A stretch of DNA of 32,027 nt from Zetaproteobacteria bacterium (GCA_028817975.1 JAPPOJ010000092.1:17546-49572); one strand, 5' to 3'. Counted from the stretch's first letter, positions 25,601 to 32,027 are shown. Made by a program: numbers and translations. The notes: generated from the sequence alone by a model not told the origin.

Positions 25601-25879
25601 TTTCTTGCCGAACACGGCATCCAAACCACCCACGCACCCTGGCCCGAAGAAGGCGGGGAAAGCGCCACCTGGCTGCTAGAACAACAAAAGGTCGACTTAG
25701 TCATCAATTGTCCCAAAGACCACTCCCACAAAGAACTGACCCGTGGCGCCGCCATTCGCCAAACTTCCTCTCGCCTCGGGATTCCCCTACTCACCAACAT
25801 GGAAAAAGCCATGGCGTTCCTGTTCGCACTGGAGCACCACAAACAGCAGCCCAGTGGACCCTTGCTCCATCTGTCTTAA
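22619..25879 (+). CDS. carB: Carbamoyl-phosphate synthase large subunit
   Basis: CarB makes carbamoyl phosphate from bicarbonate, ammonia and two ATP. At 1086 residues it has the full layout: carboxyphosphate ATP-grasp half (1-400), linker/oligomerisation (400-570), carbamoyl-phosphate ATP-grasp half (about 570-930) and a C-terminal MGS-like domain. Blocks include SGGLSIGQAGEFDYSGTQAL, YALGGLGSGFA, GWKELEYEIMRD, VIEVNARLSRSSALASKASG, IPRWDLKKF, and in the second half VRPSYVLSGAAMRVV and ECNARSARSFPF. The wording of the first half (GLSIGQAGEF, ASKASGYP, GSTMKSVGE) matches CAD/CPS1-type synthetases of eukaryotes more than E. coli CarB. Translation starts after GAGGTTAAG. Confidence 0.97.
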   Translation: MQGKWTTSSFKPKFNKVILLGSGGLSIGQAGEFDYSGTQALRTLTSHGIHVVLINPNIATVQTNPRPDVTVYLYPVTAAWVEKVIAQEQPDAIIGGFGGQTALNCLLELDKQGVLRQYGVQNLGTCIETLQLTEDRDLFREKMLALNIPVPQSFACTTMTEVRHAAQAIGYPIILRAAYALGGLGSGFAATDAELEALASTALANSPQVLIEKSFKGWKELEYEIMRDTQGNCITICNMENMDPLGIHTGDSIVVAPSQSLNDAEFQRLRDLSIRMACEMNIVGECNAQFALCPETSKVFVIEVNARLSRSSALASKASGYPIAAIAANVVLGASLTELVNPVTGMTSAFYEPAFDYITLKIPRWDLKKFSGVSTLLGSTMKSVGEIMSIGRNFLEALQKAVRMNAEEGLGLMRPVFQQDSDANITTALQDPTDLRLYAIAESLRRGVCLEEVHHLTQMDMWFLFHIKQIIDLEGQIRTQLHSTELSNIPASTWLTWKKAGFSDLQLAALAQDRYHEDASMRELALTIRQHRQQQGVRPWVKKIDTTAGEFPSSTNYLYLSYDGMEHDPIARPSAPSVIILGGGSYRIGASVEFDWCAVGASAQLQHNGKEAVIINCNPETVSTDYNSCNRLYFEELSVERVLDIAEFEQTRETIVSVGGQLPNRLAGPLEQAGLQLLGHNSTIIDTCEDRRKFSQLLDQLGIDQPKWEAATSVEQLTQFVQDVGFPLLVRPSYVLSGAAMRVVYDHDSLKQCLANAAAISVEHPVVISSFILGAREIELDGVAHQGEIIVSVVSEHVENAGIHSGDATTVVPAQRLYVETVRQIKSTAKAIATALSLHGPFNIQFMAKNNAIKVIECNARSARSFPFISKVMGFNLAKIATDVFCGQRPSLPPHKEDELKWVGVKAAMFSFSRLAGSDPVVGVEMQSTGEVGCIGRNFHEALLLALEAAHIRPPQKGVLISTGIYFEKVKFLEAVPALMALGVTIYATVGSHQFLAEHGIQTTHAPWPEEGGESATWLLEQQKVDLVINCPKDHSHKELTRGAAIRQTSSRLGIPLLTNMEKAMAFLFALEHHKQQPSGPLLHLS

Positions 25880-26017
25880 GTCGCGACCAGACCCGCAGCC
25901 TCCTGGCTGCACATCTTCATAGACAACATGCCGAGGCATCGCGGATATACGTAAACGCAACAGCATCCTGCGCCCAAAAAAACCGAAACTAAATTGCTTG
26001 GAGATTATCAATTAAAA

Positions 26018-26094
26018 TGGTGGGCGCACTTGGAGTCGAACCAAGGACCTCTGGTTTGTAAGACCAGCGCTCTAACCAACTGAGCTATGCGCCC
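26018..26094 (-). tRNA. tRNA-Val (anticodon TAC)
   Basis: On the minus strand the acceptor stem GGGCGCA/TGCGCCC closes a standard cloverleaf. The D arm contains AGCTCAGTTGGTTAGAGC. The anticodon stem CTGGT/ACCAG carries loop CTTACAA with anticodon TAC. The T arm is CTTGG-TTCGACT-CCAAG, with discriminator A and encoded CCA. It lies alone between carB and the KAS III-like gene. Confidence 0.94.
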
Positions 26095-26307
26095 GCAACG
26101 CTTGTAAAGGAACTTCACAATCGAAGCGAGCACTATAGATACCTCGATTTGACAAAAGATGCAAGCAAAGAAAAGCCTTCGTACCCGTAAAAAGCCAAAA
26201 AAGTTTATTTTTATCGCCGACACCCGCATAAAGCGGGCGCCCAAATAGCACCTCAGGCATGGTCTGCTACATTAGGTATACGTACATCCACCCGTAAAGG
26301 AAGTCAC

Positions 26308-27405
26308 ATGATCACAGATAGCTACCTCAAGATAAGCGGTGTTCAGTCCACTGTGGGACAAGTCGTCGATATCGACACCTGGGCCAAACAACACCCCCTT
26401 CCCCATGCCAAAAAACCCGGCGAGTCACTCACTGGCACGGACATTCGCCAAATCATCGGCATCGAGGGCAAAAGTTGGGAGCCTGAAAAGTTTCGTGACC
26501 CTAATCTACTGGTCAACATGGCCCGCAATAGCCTTGACATGGCGCGTCTCAAGCCTAGCGAACTTGAAGCTGTCATCATCGTCACCGGCACCCCCTACAA
26601 CCTCATGTTTGACCTTGATACGATGGATCTGATGCAGCGCCTGGGGCTTCCTGACCACCTCACTCCGATCCAAATGAATGCGGGTTGTGGCGGATTTGCG
26701 CGTGCGTTTAACCTCGCCAATCGCTTGCGCAGTCGCCACACTCTCGTCATCTGCTACCAGCTCACCAGTGCATATGCGGAGGGCAACGGCCTCGAACGCT
26801 ACCGCCATAATCCTCATCACCCATACGCCAAACACCTGTGGATGAGTCCCACGTTATTTTCAGATGGAGCAGCAACCGTGGTACTCACCCAAACGGAAAC
26901 CCAACAGGGACATTGCTTTTACTCCCGTGACTCGCAATCTTTTGGCCCCGAACGCGATAGCCTCGGCAGTCCCTTAGTTCACTTTCTCGGCGGAGGCGCC
27001 TACCAGGTCGGCGGCGAACATGACACCGAGCTTCAGTGCTACGGCATGGAAGGAGAGGCGATACGCACCTACTACCTCGAAGGAATGTTCCTCAATCACC
27101 AGCAACTCCAAGAACTCAACCCCACCTACCTTAAACAGATCAAACGTCTCTACACCCACCAAGCCAGCCCGCGCTTAGTCCATAGCTTTCTTGAAGCGTT
27201 TATCCAGCAGACCCAAGCGGACCGCAATCTCTTCTGCACGAGTGTCCAAAACATGGGGAATATCTCGGCTGCCAGTACCCTGCACCTTCTGGCCGAAGAC
27301 GTACGCCAAGGCAACGTGCGTCATGGCGACCTCATCGGATTCTCCGTGGTGGGTGCAGGTCCCGAACGTGGCGGTATACTCACACAAATCACTCTCAGTG
27401 ACTAG
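26308..27405 (+). CDS. 3-oxoacyl-ACP synthase III-like (KAS III/FabH-type) enzyme
   Basis: A thiolase-fold condensing enzyme of 365 residues. The nucleophile is Cys 127 in MNAGCGGFARAF. The catalytic His is 284 in LYTHQASPRL, matching the HQAN-type motif of FabH. The Asn is 318 in QNMGNISAASTL, matching the GNTSAAS motif. The whole Cys-His-Asn triad is thus in place. The C-terminal GDLIGFSVVGAGPERGGILT also fits. The middle part differs from housekeeping FabH, and no acpP, fabD or fabG gene is next to it, so it could serve a secondary lipid or signalling route. AAAGGA lies before the ATG. Confidence 0.85.
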   Translation: MITDSYLKISGVQSTVGQVVDIDTWAKQHPLPHAKKPGESLTGTDIRQIIGIEGKSWEPEKFRDPNLLVNMARNSLDMARLKPSELEAVIIVTGTPYNLMFDLDTMDLMQRLGLPDHLTPIQMNAGCGGFARAFNLANRLRSRHTLVICYQLTSAYAEGNGLERYRHNPHHPYAKHLWMSPTLFSDGAATVVLTQTETQQGHCFYSRDSQSFGPERDSLGSPLVHFLGGGAYQVGGEHDTELQCYGMEGEAIRTYYLEGMFLNHQQLQELNPTYLKQIKRLYTHQASPRLVHSFLEAFIQQTQADRNLFCTSVQNMGNISAASTLHLLAEDVRQGNVRHGDLIGFSVVGAGPERGGILTQITLSD

Positions 27406-27548
27406 GTCTAAACTCACACCACAGCTCCACCAACCTCGCAGAATGAACCAGCTCCAACCCGTCTCAAGGTCACGGGAGAAGTACCCCAGCATGTATGACC
27501 GATACCAACATATCCATTTTCTTTGACCGAAAACACTCTTCAAAACAA

Positions 27549-27590
27549 TCCATTAGAAGAATGGAGTAGACAAAAAAGTCCAAATATGGA
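27549..27590 (+). promoter_or_regulatory. Pair of TCCA-N-TGGA palindromes, candidate operators
   Basis: TCCATT (27549-27554) pairs with AATGGA (27560-27565) across five bases, and TCCA (27579-27582) pairs with TGGA (27587-27590) across four. Both share TCCA...TGGA arms and lie 24-65 bases before the YheO/DauR-type regulator start, where such a regulator could bind to control its own operon. The binding is inferred, not known. Confidence 0.35.
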
Positions 27591-27613
27591 ACAAAAGTCT
27601 AAAAAGGAGACAT

Positions 27614-28213
27614 ATGAAGCTTATTGAAAACTATCGTACAATCGCTGCGAGTATTGAAATGCTCTTTTCGCCACAAGTGGAAGTCGTGCTACACGACCTG
27701 GCAACAAACACCATCAACTTCATCGCAGGCTCTACCACCAACCGCAAAGTGGGAAGCCCCTCTCACCTCTCCCAAGCAGACCGCGCACTCCCTGCTGGAG
27801 GCTTGGGGCCTTATACCAAAATGGGTGAAGATGGGGAAAAACAACGTTCCATTAGCATTGTACTTTGCAATGAGGACCACCACCCTGCGTATATGTTATG
27901 CATTAATTTCAAAGTCGGTGAACTAGAGCGAGCAATCCAAACACTATCCACCCATATCACACGTCATACAAACAAAGCTCTCAATGAACACTTTACCGAA
28001 AGTTGGCAAGACAAGATAAACACATTCATCGGAGATTACCTCTCCAAGAAATCATCTTCCATCAAACAGCTACATAGAAATGAAAAGAAAGAGTTAGTAC
28101 TTGAACTCAAAAAGAATGGCGCATTTCAAGGGAAACACGCCGCCCAATACATTGCCAATGCCTTAAAAATATCAAGGGCTAGCATTTACAGCTACATCAG
28201 ACAAAAGGATTAA
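27614..28213 (+). CDS. YheO/DauR-type transcriptional regulator
   Basis: The 199 residues have an N-terminal PAS-like YheO domain (VEVVLHDLATNTINFIAGS, then a dimer strand ending PAYMLCINFKVGELE). A C-terminal helix-turn-helix of the DauR/YheO type follows (KKNGAFQGKHAAQYIANALK, then ISRASIYSYIRQKD). Members such as DauR regulate amino-acid catabolism genes, often activated by a substrate. AAAAGGAGA precedes the ATG. The aminotransferase gene starts two bases after its stop, so the two are translationally linked. Palindromes upstream may be its binding sites. Confidence 0.85.
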   Translation: MKLIENYRTIAASIEMLFSPQVEVVLHDLATNTINFIAGSTTNRKVGSPSHLSQADRALPAGGLGPYTKMGEDGEKQRSISIVLCNEDHHPAYMLCINFKVGELERAIQTLSTHITRHTNKALNEHFTESWQDKINTFIGDYLSKKSSSIKQLHRNEKKELVLELKKNGAFQGKHAAQYIANALKISRASIYSYIRQKD

Positions 28214-28215
28214 TC

Positions 28216-29346
28216 ATGCCTCATCATCTTGACTCATTTCGGCTTGAAGAATACTTAGCACCACGTGAGTTTGCCGCTCAATACATGTTTTGCGCATCTG
28301 ACTTAGAAAGTCGCACAATCCAACAAGTTCTTGATCTACTCAGCCCCAAGGAAAAAGAGCTGTTTTTGAACTTACCACTTAGCTATACGCACACCCAAGG
28401 AGATATACAACTCCGCCAGCAAATAGCTTCCCTTTATAGGAAAATTCATGCTGACAATGTCTTATGTTTTGCAGGAGCCGAAGAGGCCATTTACGCAACA
28501 GCACGGGTTTTCCTCAAGTCACAAGACCACGCCATTGCCATTACCCCTTGTTACCAAAGCCTGAAGAGTGTGGCAAAAAGTATCTGTAGTATTTCAACCG
28601 TCGACCTCGAACTCATCCACGGGGAGTGGGCTTTAAATGTAGATCGCATTGCGCAACAAATCCGGCCAAATACGAGAGTCCTGTTTCTGAACTTCCCTCA
28701 TAATCCAACAGGCTTTGTACCTTCATCTGAGGTCTTTCAGTCCATCATGGACCTAGCTCAAGCACATGGGATCATCGTCTTCTCAGATGAGGTGTATCGC
28801 GGCATTGAACTGAACCCACAAGACCAGTTACCCAGCGCAAGTGAACTCTACTCAGAAGCCATCTCTCTTGGAGTGATGTCAAAATCATTCGGCTTTGCTG
28901 GCCTGCGTATTGGCTGGGTGACTTCCCAAAACCCAGAACTCCTGAGTAAACTCTCAAAGTTCAAGCACTATTTATCCATCTGCAACAGCGCACCTAGCGA
29001 GTGGCTCGCAACAGCTATCTTAAGAAATAGTGACATCGTGTTAAGAGAAAATAATCGCCTGGTCAAAGAAAATTACAAAATCGTCAAAAACTACTTCAAA
29101 ACACAGCCACACCTCTTCCAATGGATCGAACCCAAAGGAGGCTGTACCGCCTATCCTAAATACTTAGGTGCAGGAAATATCCAAAGCATTGCAGAGCAGC
29201 TACTTCAAAACAAAGGGGTGGTCATCTTACCAGACTGGGTCTACGAGCAAAACAACCAGCACTTTCGCATATCCTTTGGTCGAAAAAACTGCCCCGAAGC
29301 CCTCAAACACTTCTCAGACTTTTTCAGCGAATACAAAACAAGGTGA
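28216..29346 (+). CDS. PLP-dependent aminotransferase, class I/II
   Basis: A fold-type I aminotransferase of 376 residues. Lys 223 in MSKSFGFAGLRIGW is the Schiff-base lysine. Other cofactor contacts are Asn 160 in LNFPHNPTGF, Asp 191 and Tyr 194 in FSDEVYRG, and Arg 231 in the GLRIG loop. A C-terminal Arg in HFRISFGR should hold the substrate carboxylate. Which amino acid it acts on cannot be read from the sequence. The two-base spacing from the YheO/DauR-type regulator suggests that regulator controls it and that its substrate is the inducer. Confidence 0.88.
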   Translation: MPHHLDSFRLEEYLAPREFAAQYMFCASDLESRTIQQVLDLLSPKEKELFLNLPLSYTHTQGDIQLRQQIASLYRKIHADNVLCFAGAEEAIYATARVFLKSQDHAIAITPCYQSLKSVAKSICSISTVDLELIHGEWALNVDRIAQQIRPNTRVLFLNFPHNPTGFVPSSEVFQSIMDLAQAHGIIVFSDEVYRGIELNPQDQLPSASELYSEAISLGVMSKSFGFAGLRIGWVTSQNPELLSKLSKFKHYLSICNSAPSEWLATAILRNSDIVLRENNRLVKENYKIVKNYFKTQPHLFQWIEPKGGCTAYPKYLGAGNIQSIAEQLLQNKGVVILPDWVYEQNNQHFRISFGRKNCPEALKHFSDFFSEYKTR

Positions 29347-29444
29347 ATATCAAGAATGCGTGTTCAATCCACAGCGCTCTGAACAATCGTCTGTTAGGAC
29401 GAGGAAAGCAAGCACCTTCAACAAGAAAAAGCCACCACCCCTGC

Positions 29445-30935
29445 TTACTCTAACGAAGGTGCCACAAGATCTGCTTGCGACATCAAACGCTGTAAAAGCT
29501 TTCCATGACCTGGCAAACAAATATCCGCACAGATCTGAATGGCGGTCCGACAACTGGCAAGGAGCTCTGCAATCGAAACCGCATGCACTGCTCGCCGCCC
29601 ACTCGCACGCGTAGGGCCAGCGGCCAATCGCTTATTCAATAAGAGTGTGCCGTCCACCTCCTTCCCAGCATACACCTTCAGCTGACCGCCACACAGCAGC
29701 CGCGGATCACTGCGCAAGGCCTGCGTCATCCGCTGCAAGCTACAGTTGTGCACATGTACCGGGACAGAACCCACAAAGTAATTTTCAAGATCAGCGACTT
29801 CCAAGTTGTAGACCTTCACCGAACGAGAAGAGGTCCGCTCACGCACCTGACGTACGGCCACGAAGCGTGGAGTGTAAGCACCCGAAGGCTTGTGCACCGC
29901 GGCCTGCACCCTCACACGACTGCCCTGCGCAAACAAACGCGCCATTTCATCTGCCGTGATATAGCCCTGGTCCGTATAAATGGGATGATTGCCCGTCACA
30001 CGTAGCTTGCCTTCGGCACCGTAGTCGATTTCCAAGAGGCGGTTGTCTACACTCTGGTAGACCGCCGTAACCATTTTAAGCACACATGACTGCGCCTCCA
30101 GATCACAGGCATACACCTGCGGGGGCTGGTTAGGGTCAAACCCCCGTACCAGGTGCCCAATCTCCCGCTGCCCCTCTGCAGTCCACACCAGCGTCCCTTC
30201 GGGAAAACACACCACCTCTTTTGCCCATTCCGTTTCCTCCTGCCACTGCGCAACCTCTTGCTGCAACCCTAACAAACTTTCCTGATAGGTCCTTAACGCA
30301 CTCAGACCCTGGTTGTAGCAGCCAAACGCCGCCTCCAGCAGCTGCTGGACCTCATCAAAGTACTCTTTTTTTTGTGCTGCAGCTTGCTGTACGGCTTGTT
30401 TGAGTGCCTCCAGCGCAGGAAACATTTCGGTATGCAGCCGGTGCCGACTACGATTACAAGTACGGGCAATGGCAGTGGGTTGACCCTGACGTTGGGTAAA
30501 ACGCGACTCTACATCCTCTAGCTGACGAAACAGGTCATCACGGTAACACGAGGACGCCAACGAGGAAGCATAAGCTTCCAGATACTGCGCTAGACGCCGC
30601 AAGGTTTCCAACTCCTGCTGGCAGACATAATACTGCTCCCGCTGAGACTCAATCGTTTGTTCCAACAGCCGCGTTTGGGCCTGCTGATCATTGAGCTGGA
30701 CCACTTTCAACTGGTGCGAAACATAACAGACTTCGAAGGCAGCATATGCTTCACTCGCCCGTTCCACCGCACTGAGTGCCGCCCGAAAATGCCCCACAGC
30801 TTGGTTTAAAAACGACTGTGTGTAAGCATTCCCTTCTAAAGCTTGGGTTTCTGGAGTCGCTTGCACAGAACTGCACCACAGCACAGGCAAGAGTAAGGGG
30901 ATCATATAAGAGACCAATAACCTGCGATAACTCAT
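29445..30935 (-). CDS. Secreted protein with coiled coil and C-terminal Hint (intein-like) domain
   Basis: The start at 30935 follows AGAGGAG by six bases and begins a signal peptide (residues 1-26, cleavage after SVQA). This gives a 496-residue precursor; the upstream 27 codons are not protein-like. Residues 30-240 are helical, Gln/Glu-rich coiled coil. From Cys 243 (CFPEGTLVWTAEGQREI) to His 396-Asn 397 (SVPVHVHNC) there is a complete Hint domain: block A Cys, the GNHPIYT His at about 317, and terminal His-Asn followed by Cys 398. Hint domains cleave or splice themselves. The remaining 99 residues (398-496) contain five cysteines and no known fold. This resembles polymorphic-toxin Hint proteins, but no immunity gene is adjacent. 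Confidence 0.85.
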   Translation of the reverse strand: MSYRRLLVSYMIPLLLPVLWCSSVQATPETQALEGNAYTQSFLNQAVGHFRAALSAVERASEAYAAFEVCYVSHQLKVVQLNDQQAQTRLLEQTIESQREQYYVCQQELETLRRLAQYLEAYASSLASSCYRDDLFRQLEDVESRFTQRQGQPTAIARTCNRSRHRLHTEMFPALEALKQAVQQAAAQKKEYFDEVQQLLEAAFGCYNQGLSALRTYQESLLGLQQEVAQWQEETEWAKEVVCFPEGTLVWTAEGQREIGHLVRGFDPNQPPQVYACDLEAQSCVLKMVTAVYQSVDNRLLEIDYGAEGKLRVTGNHPIYTDQGYITADEMARLFAQGSRVRVQAAVHKPSGAYTPRFVAVRQVRERTSSRSVKVYNLEVADLENYFVGSVPVHVHNCSLQRMTQALRSDPRLLCGGQLKVYAGKEVDGTLLLNKRLAAGPTRASGRRAVHAVSIAELLASCRTAIQICADICLPGHGKLLQRLMSQADLVAPSLE

Positions 30936-31193
30936 CTTCGCTCCTCTTGTGTACGCAGCCACAACGGGCCTGCTGCGCGCGCCAACTTTTTTCCCGTTCC
31001 TGCCGGCAGTATGCATCGCAACTCATGAAAAAATAATAAGATATGGGAATAAAAAGCACTGCGCATCCCCTGCCAGGTGACCCACCACCTCTTCCCCAAG
31101 CCGCACCGCGAGACGTGATTTAGGCCCAAATAAGGCACCGTGTAGCAGCAACAATGACACCGGCTTTCGGCACAACTCGCGCTTTAACCTCAC

Positions 31194-31221
31194 TTGCCCG
31201 CCTGATGCAACAGGATAAAAT
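31194..31221 (+). promoter_or_regulatory. Candidate promoter for the right-edge gene
   Basis: TTGCCC (31194-31199, four of six) is 16 bases before TAAAAT (31216-31221, five of six). Transcription near 31228 would give a leader of about 390 bases, covering the hairpins listed below. Confidence 0.4.
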
Positions 31222-31341
31222 CGTCCCCCAAACCCCACAAAAGAGACGCTGGACGCACGCATTTTCACGCGCCCGCGCATGCCCCATTTTGGTCCGAGAA
31301 AAAAAACAGTGTAGGCTAGAAGTCAGAGTAGGAAAGCCAGA

Positions 31342-31357
31342 GGAGCCAAGCGGCTCC
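31342..31357 (+). other. GC-rich tetraloop hairpin
   Basis: GGAGCC (31342-31347) and GGCTCC (31352-31357) form a perfect six-base stem with loop AAGC. No T run follows, so it is not a terminator; it is probably a structural element of the leader. Confidence 0.45.
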
Positions 31358-31392
31358 CCTGAATGATTCACCCCTTGCAAAAGGAGCAAACC

Positions 31393-31398
31393 ATGTAG
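31393..31398 (+). other. Start-stop minimal ORF with strong ribosome binding site
   Basis: AAAAGGAG (31379-31386) is followed after six bases by ATG and immediately TAG. A ribosome would initiate and terminate on the first codon. Such one-codon frames are known to stall ribosomes in bacteria. It sits in the leader upstream of the two competing stems. Confidence 0.35.
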
Positions 31399-31416
31399 GA
31401 CCTCGGACGACATCGC

Positions 31417-31459
31417 TGCCGCATGAGGATGGATACTTTACAGCGGCATCCGTCCTCAT
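31417..31459 (+). promoter_or_regulatory. Two mutually exclusive stems, attenuator-like
   Basis: Stem A pairs TGCCGC (31417-31422) with GCGGCA (31443-31448). Stem B pairs ATGAGGATGG (31423-31432) with CCGTCCTCAT (31450-31459), ten pairs with one G-U. Their arms interleave, with zero and one base for the crossing loops, so a pseudoknot is unlikely and the two should exclude each other. Confidence 0.45.
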
Positions 31460-31615
31460 TGTAACAAGGTTTTTCCCTGACAACAAAATATTCGGGTCAG
31501 AGATCGGGCAGCGCTGTGTCTTCCACCAACTAGAGCGATGTTTTTGCGCCGCGGTGGACTGCATGTGCCACGGTGTGCGCGCCCAAATCTCTTGTGTGAA
31601 GAATGAGGACAATTA

Positions 31616-32027
31616 ATGATGCGACTCGAAACCATTGATTATAGCCACGCCAAAAGCCACGCCATCTTTCAAGATCTGGCCGATACCTTCAACCAAGGCC
31701 CAGCGGAGCAACTCACCGAGTTTGCTTTTGCGCGCACGGGTGGCTCCGCCTTTACCCGGGCGATGTACTACAGCCAGGTCAACCCGGATGGTCTGGCCCA
31801 ACTGGCCAACAGCCCCCGCAATGTGGCCTTCTTAAGCGATTGCGACAGCCGCCAGATCACCCCGCCGTATGGACAATTGTGCAAGCGCAAGGCGAAAAAC
31901 GCTGCAGTGACGCGCAAATCCATCGTGAGCTTTGATCTCGATTTTAAAGACTGGATGCCCGAGTTTCCCACCCTGAAAAAAGCTGCCAAACGTGAGTTTG
32001 CCTTAGGCTTTGCCAGTAGCATGCACC
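31616..32027 (+). CDS. Unrecognised protein, 5' part only
   Basis: An open frame starts at ATG 31616 (with a second ATG at 31619) after GAGGAC and runs without a stop to the last base, giving 137 residues of a truncated gene. It begins MMRLETIDYSHAKSHAIFQD. Later parts read RNVAFLSDCDSRQITPPYGQ and SIVSFDLDFKDWMPEFPTLK. The D-x-D in SFDLDFKD followed by a helix is a pattern seen in archaeo-eukaryotic primase-like replication proteins, but also elsewhere, so this is only a hint. Its codon use and even coding pattern support a real gene. It lies after a structured leader and a gene-free interval, which marks a likely accessory region. Confidence 0.6.
   Translation, partial: MMRLETIDYSHAKSHAIFQDLADTFNQGPAEQLTEFAFARTGGSAFTRAMYYSQVNPDGLAQLANSPRNVAFLSDCDSRQITPPYGQLCKRKAKNAAVTRKSIVSFDLDFKDWMPEFPTLKKAAKREFALGFASSMH

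Larger units (their letters stand above)
30936..31615. other. 680-base intergenic region with structured RNA signals
   Basis: No gene is seen on either strand; the frames present lack ribosome binding sites. Plus-strand signals before the right-edge gene include a promoter-like pair at 31194-31221, a strong hairpin at 31342-31357, a start-stop minimal ORF at 31393, and competing stems at 31417-31459. The minus half next to the Hint gene contains only its ribosome binding site and an AT-rich stretch around 31030. Confidence 0.6.

Noticed and set aside
26201-26250. CCCGC-ATAAA-GCGGG hairpin as terminator
   Set aside because: No T run follows on either strand at the right place, and no gene ends there.
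31320-31410. Possible known riboswitch (GCAAACC and AAAGGAGCAA resembling c-di-GMP or glycine aptamers)
   Set aside because: Only short matches; the required paired arms and second conserved blocks are missing.
31120-31612. Overlapping minus-strand frames before the right-edge gene
   Set aside because: They lack ribosome binding sites, overlap each other in different frames and have no protein-like features.

Overview
This is a bacterial chromosomal window, densely packed with mostly housekeeping genes, plus an accessory stretch at the right end. The host is Gram-negative: there is a Pal peptidoglycan-associated lipoprotein, a peptidoglycan recycling set (NagZ, LdcA, Mpl), a second lipoprotein, a likely outer-membrane beta-barrel and a heptosyltransferase-like GT9 enzyme. 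RNase Y, KhpA, a class A RNase P RNA, tRNAs with encoded CCA and an approximately balanced base composition suggest a deltaproteobacterial-type or Bdellovibrionota-type lineage. That placement is an inference, and no rRNA is present to settle it.

Layout. 1-1443 (+): end of a TPR protein, an RNHCP zinc-ribbon protein with a near-consensus promoter, and an O6-alkylguanine-DNA alkyltransferase. 1388-6261 (-): CNNM/CBS transporter-like protein, YbeY, a small unknown, TrmB, RNase P RNA with a TTGACA/TATAAT promoter, NagZ and KhpA, so RNA maturation genes dominate. 6482-9470: a 177-residue unknown, a small basic protein, an HTH protein with a proline-rich linker and coiled coil, and QueA. 9684-13904: an accessory envelope block of a two-TM unknown, a secreted beta-rich protein, a 65-residue possible OB-fold protein and a 500-residue lipoprotein. 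14038-16400: YrdC/Sua5-type protein, tRNA-Arg(CCG), a clear terminator and RNase Y. 16917-20044 (-): ldcA, mpl and pal, a murein maintenance cluster. 20108-25879 (+): GT9 transferase, then carA and carB, whose motifs look like the glutaminase and synthetase parts of eukaryotic CAD/CPS rather than E. coli CarAB. 26018-29346: tRNA-Val(TAC), an orphan KAS III-like enzyme, and a YheO/DauR-type regulator coupled to a PLP aminotransferase, with palindromes upstream. 29445-32027: a secreted Hint (intein-like) protein on the minus strand, a structured 680-base intergenic region, and the start of an unrecognised gene cut by the window edge.

How the genes work together: LdcA, NagZ and Mpl are three steps of recycling murein peptides (trimming the D-Ala, removing GlcNAc, reattaching the tripeptide to UDP-MurNAc). 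Pal tethers the outer membrane to the same murein. YbeY, TrmB, RNase P RNA, KhpA, QueA, YrdC and RNase Y form a scattered RNA-processing and translation set. CarA and CarB make carbamoyl phosphate for pyrimidines and arginine.

The least explained parts are the Hint protein with a cysteine-containing C-terminal domain, the leader with mutually exclusive stems and a one-codon ORF before the right-edge gene, the 9684-13904 envelope block, and the HTH/coiled-coil protein. No CRISPR array, insertion sequence or complete defence system is visible.
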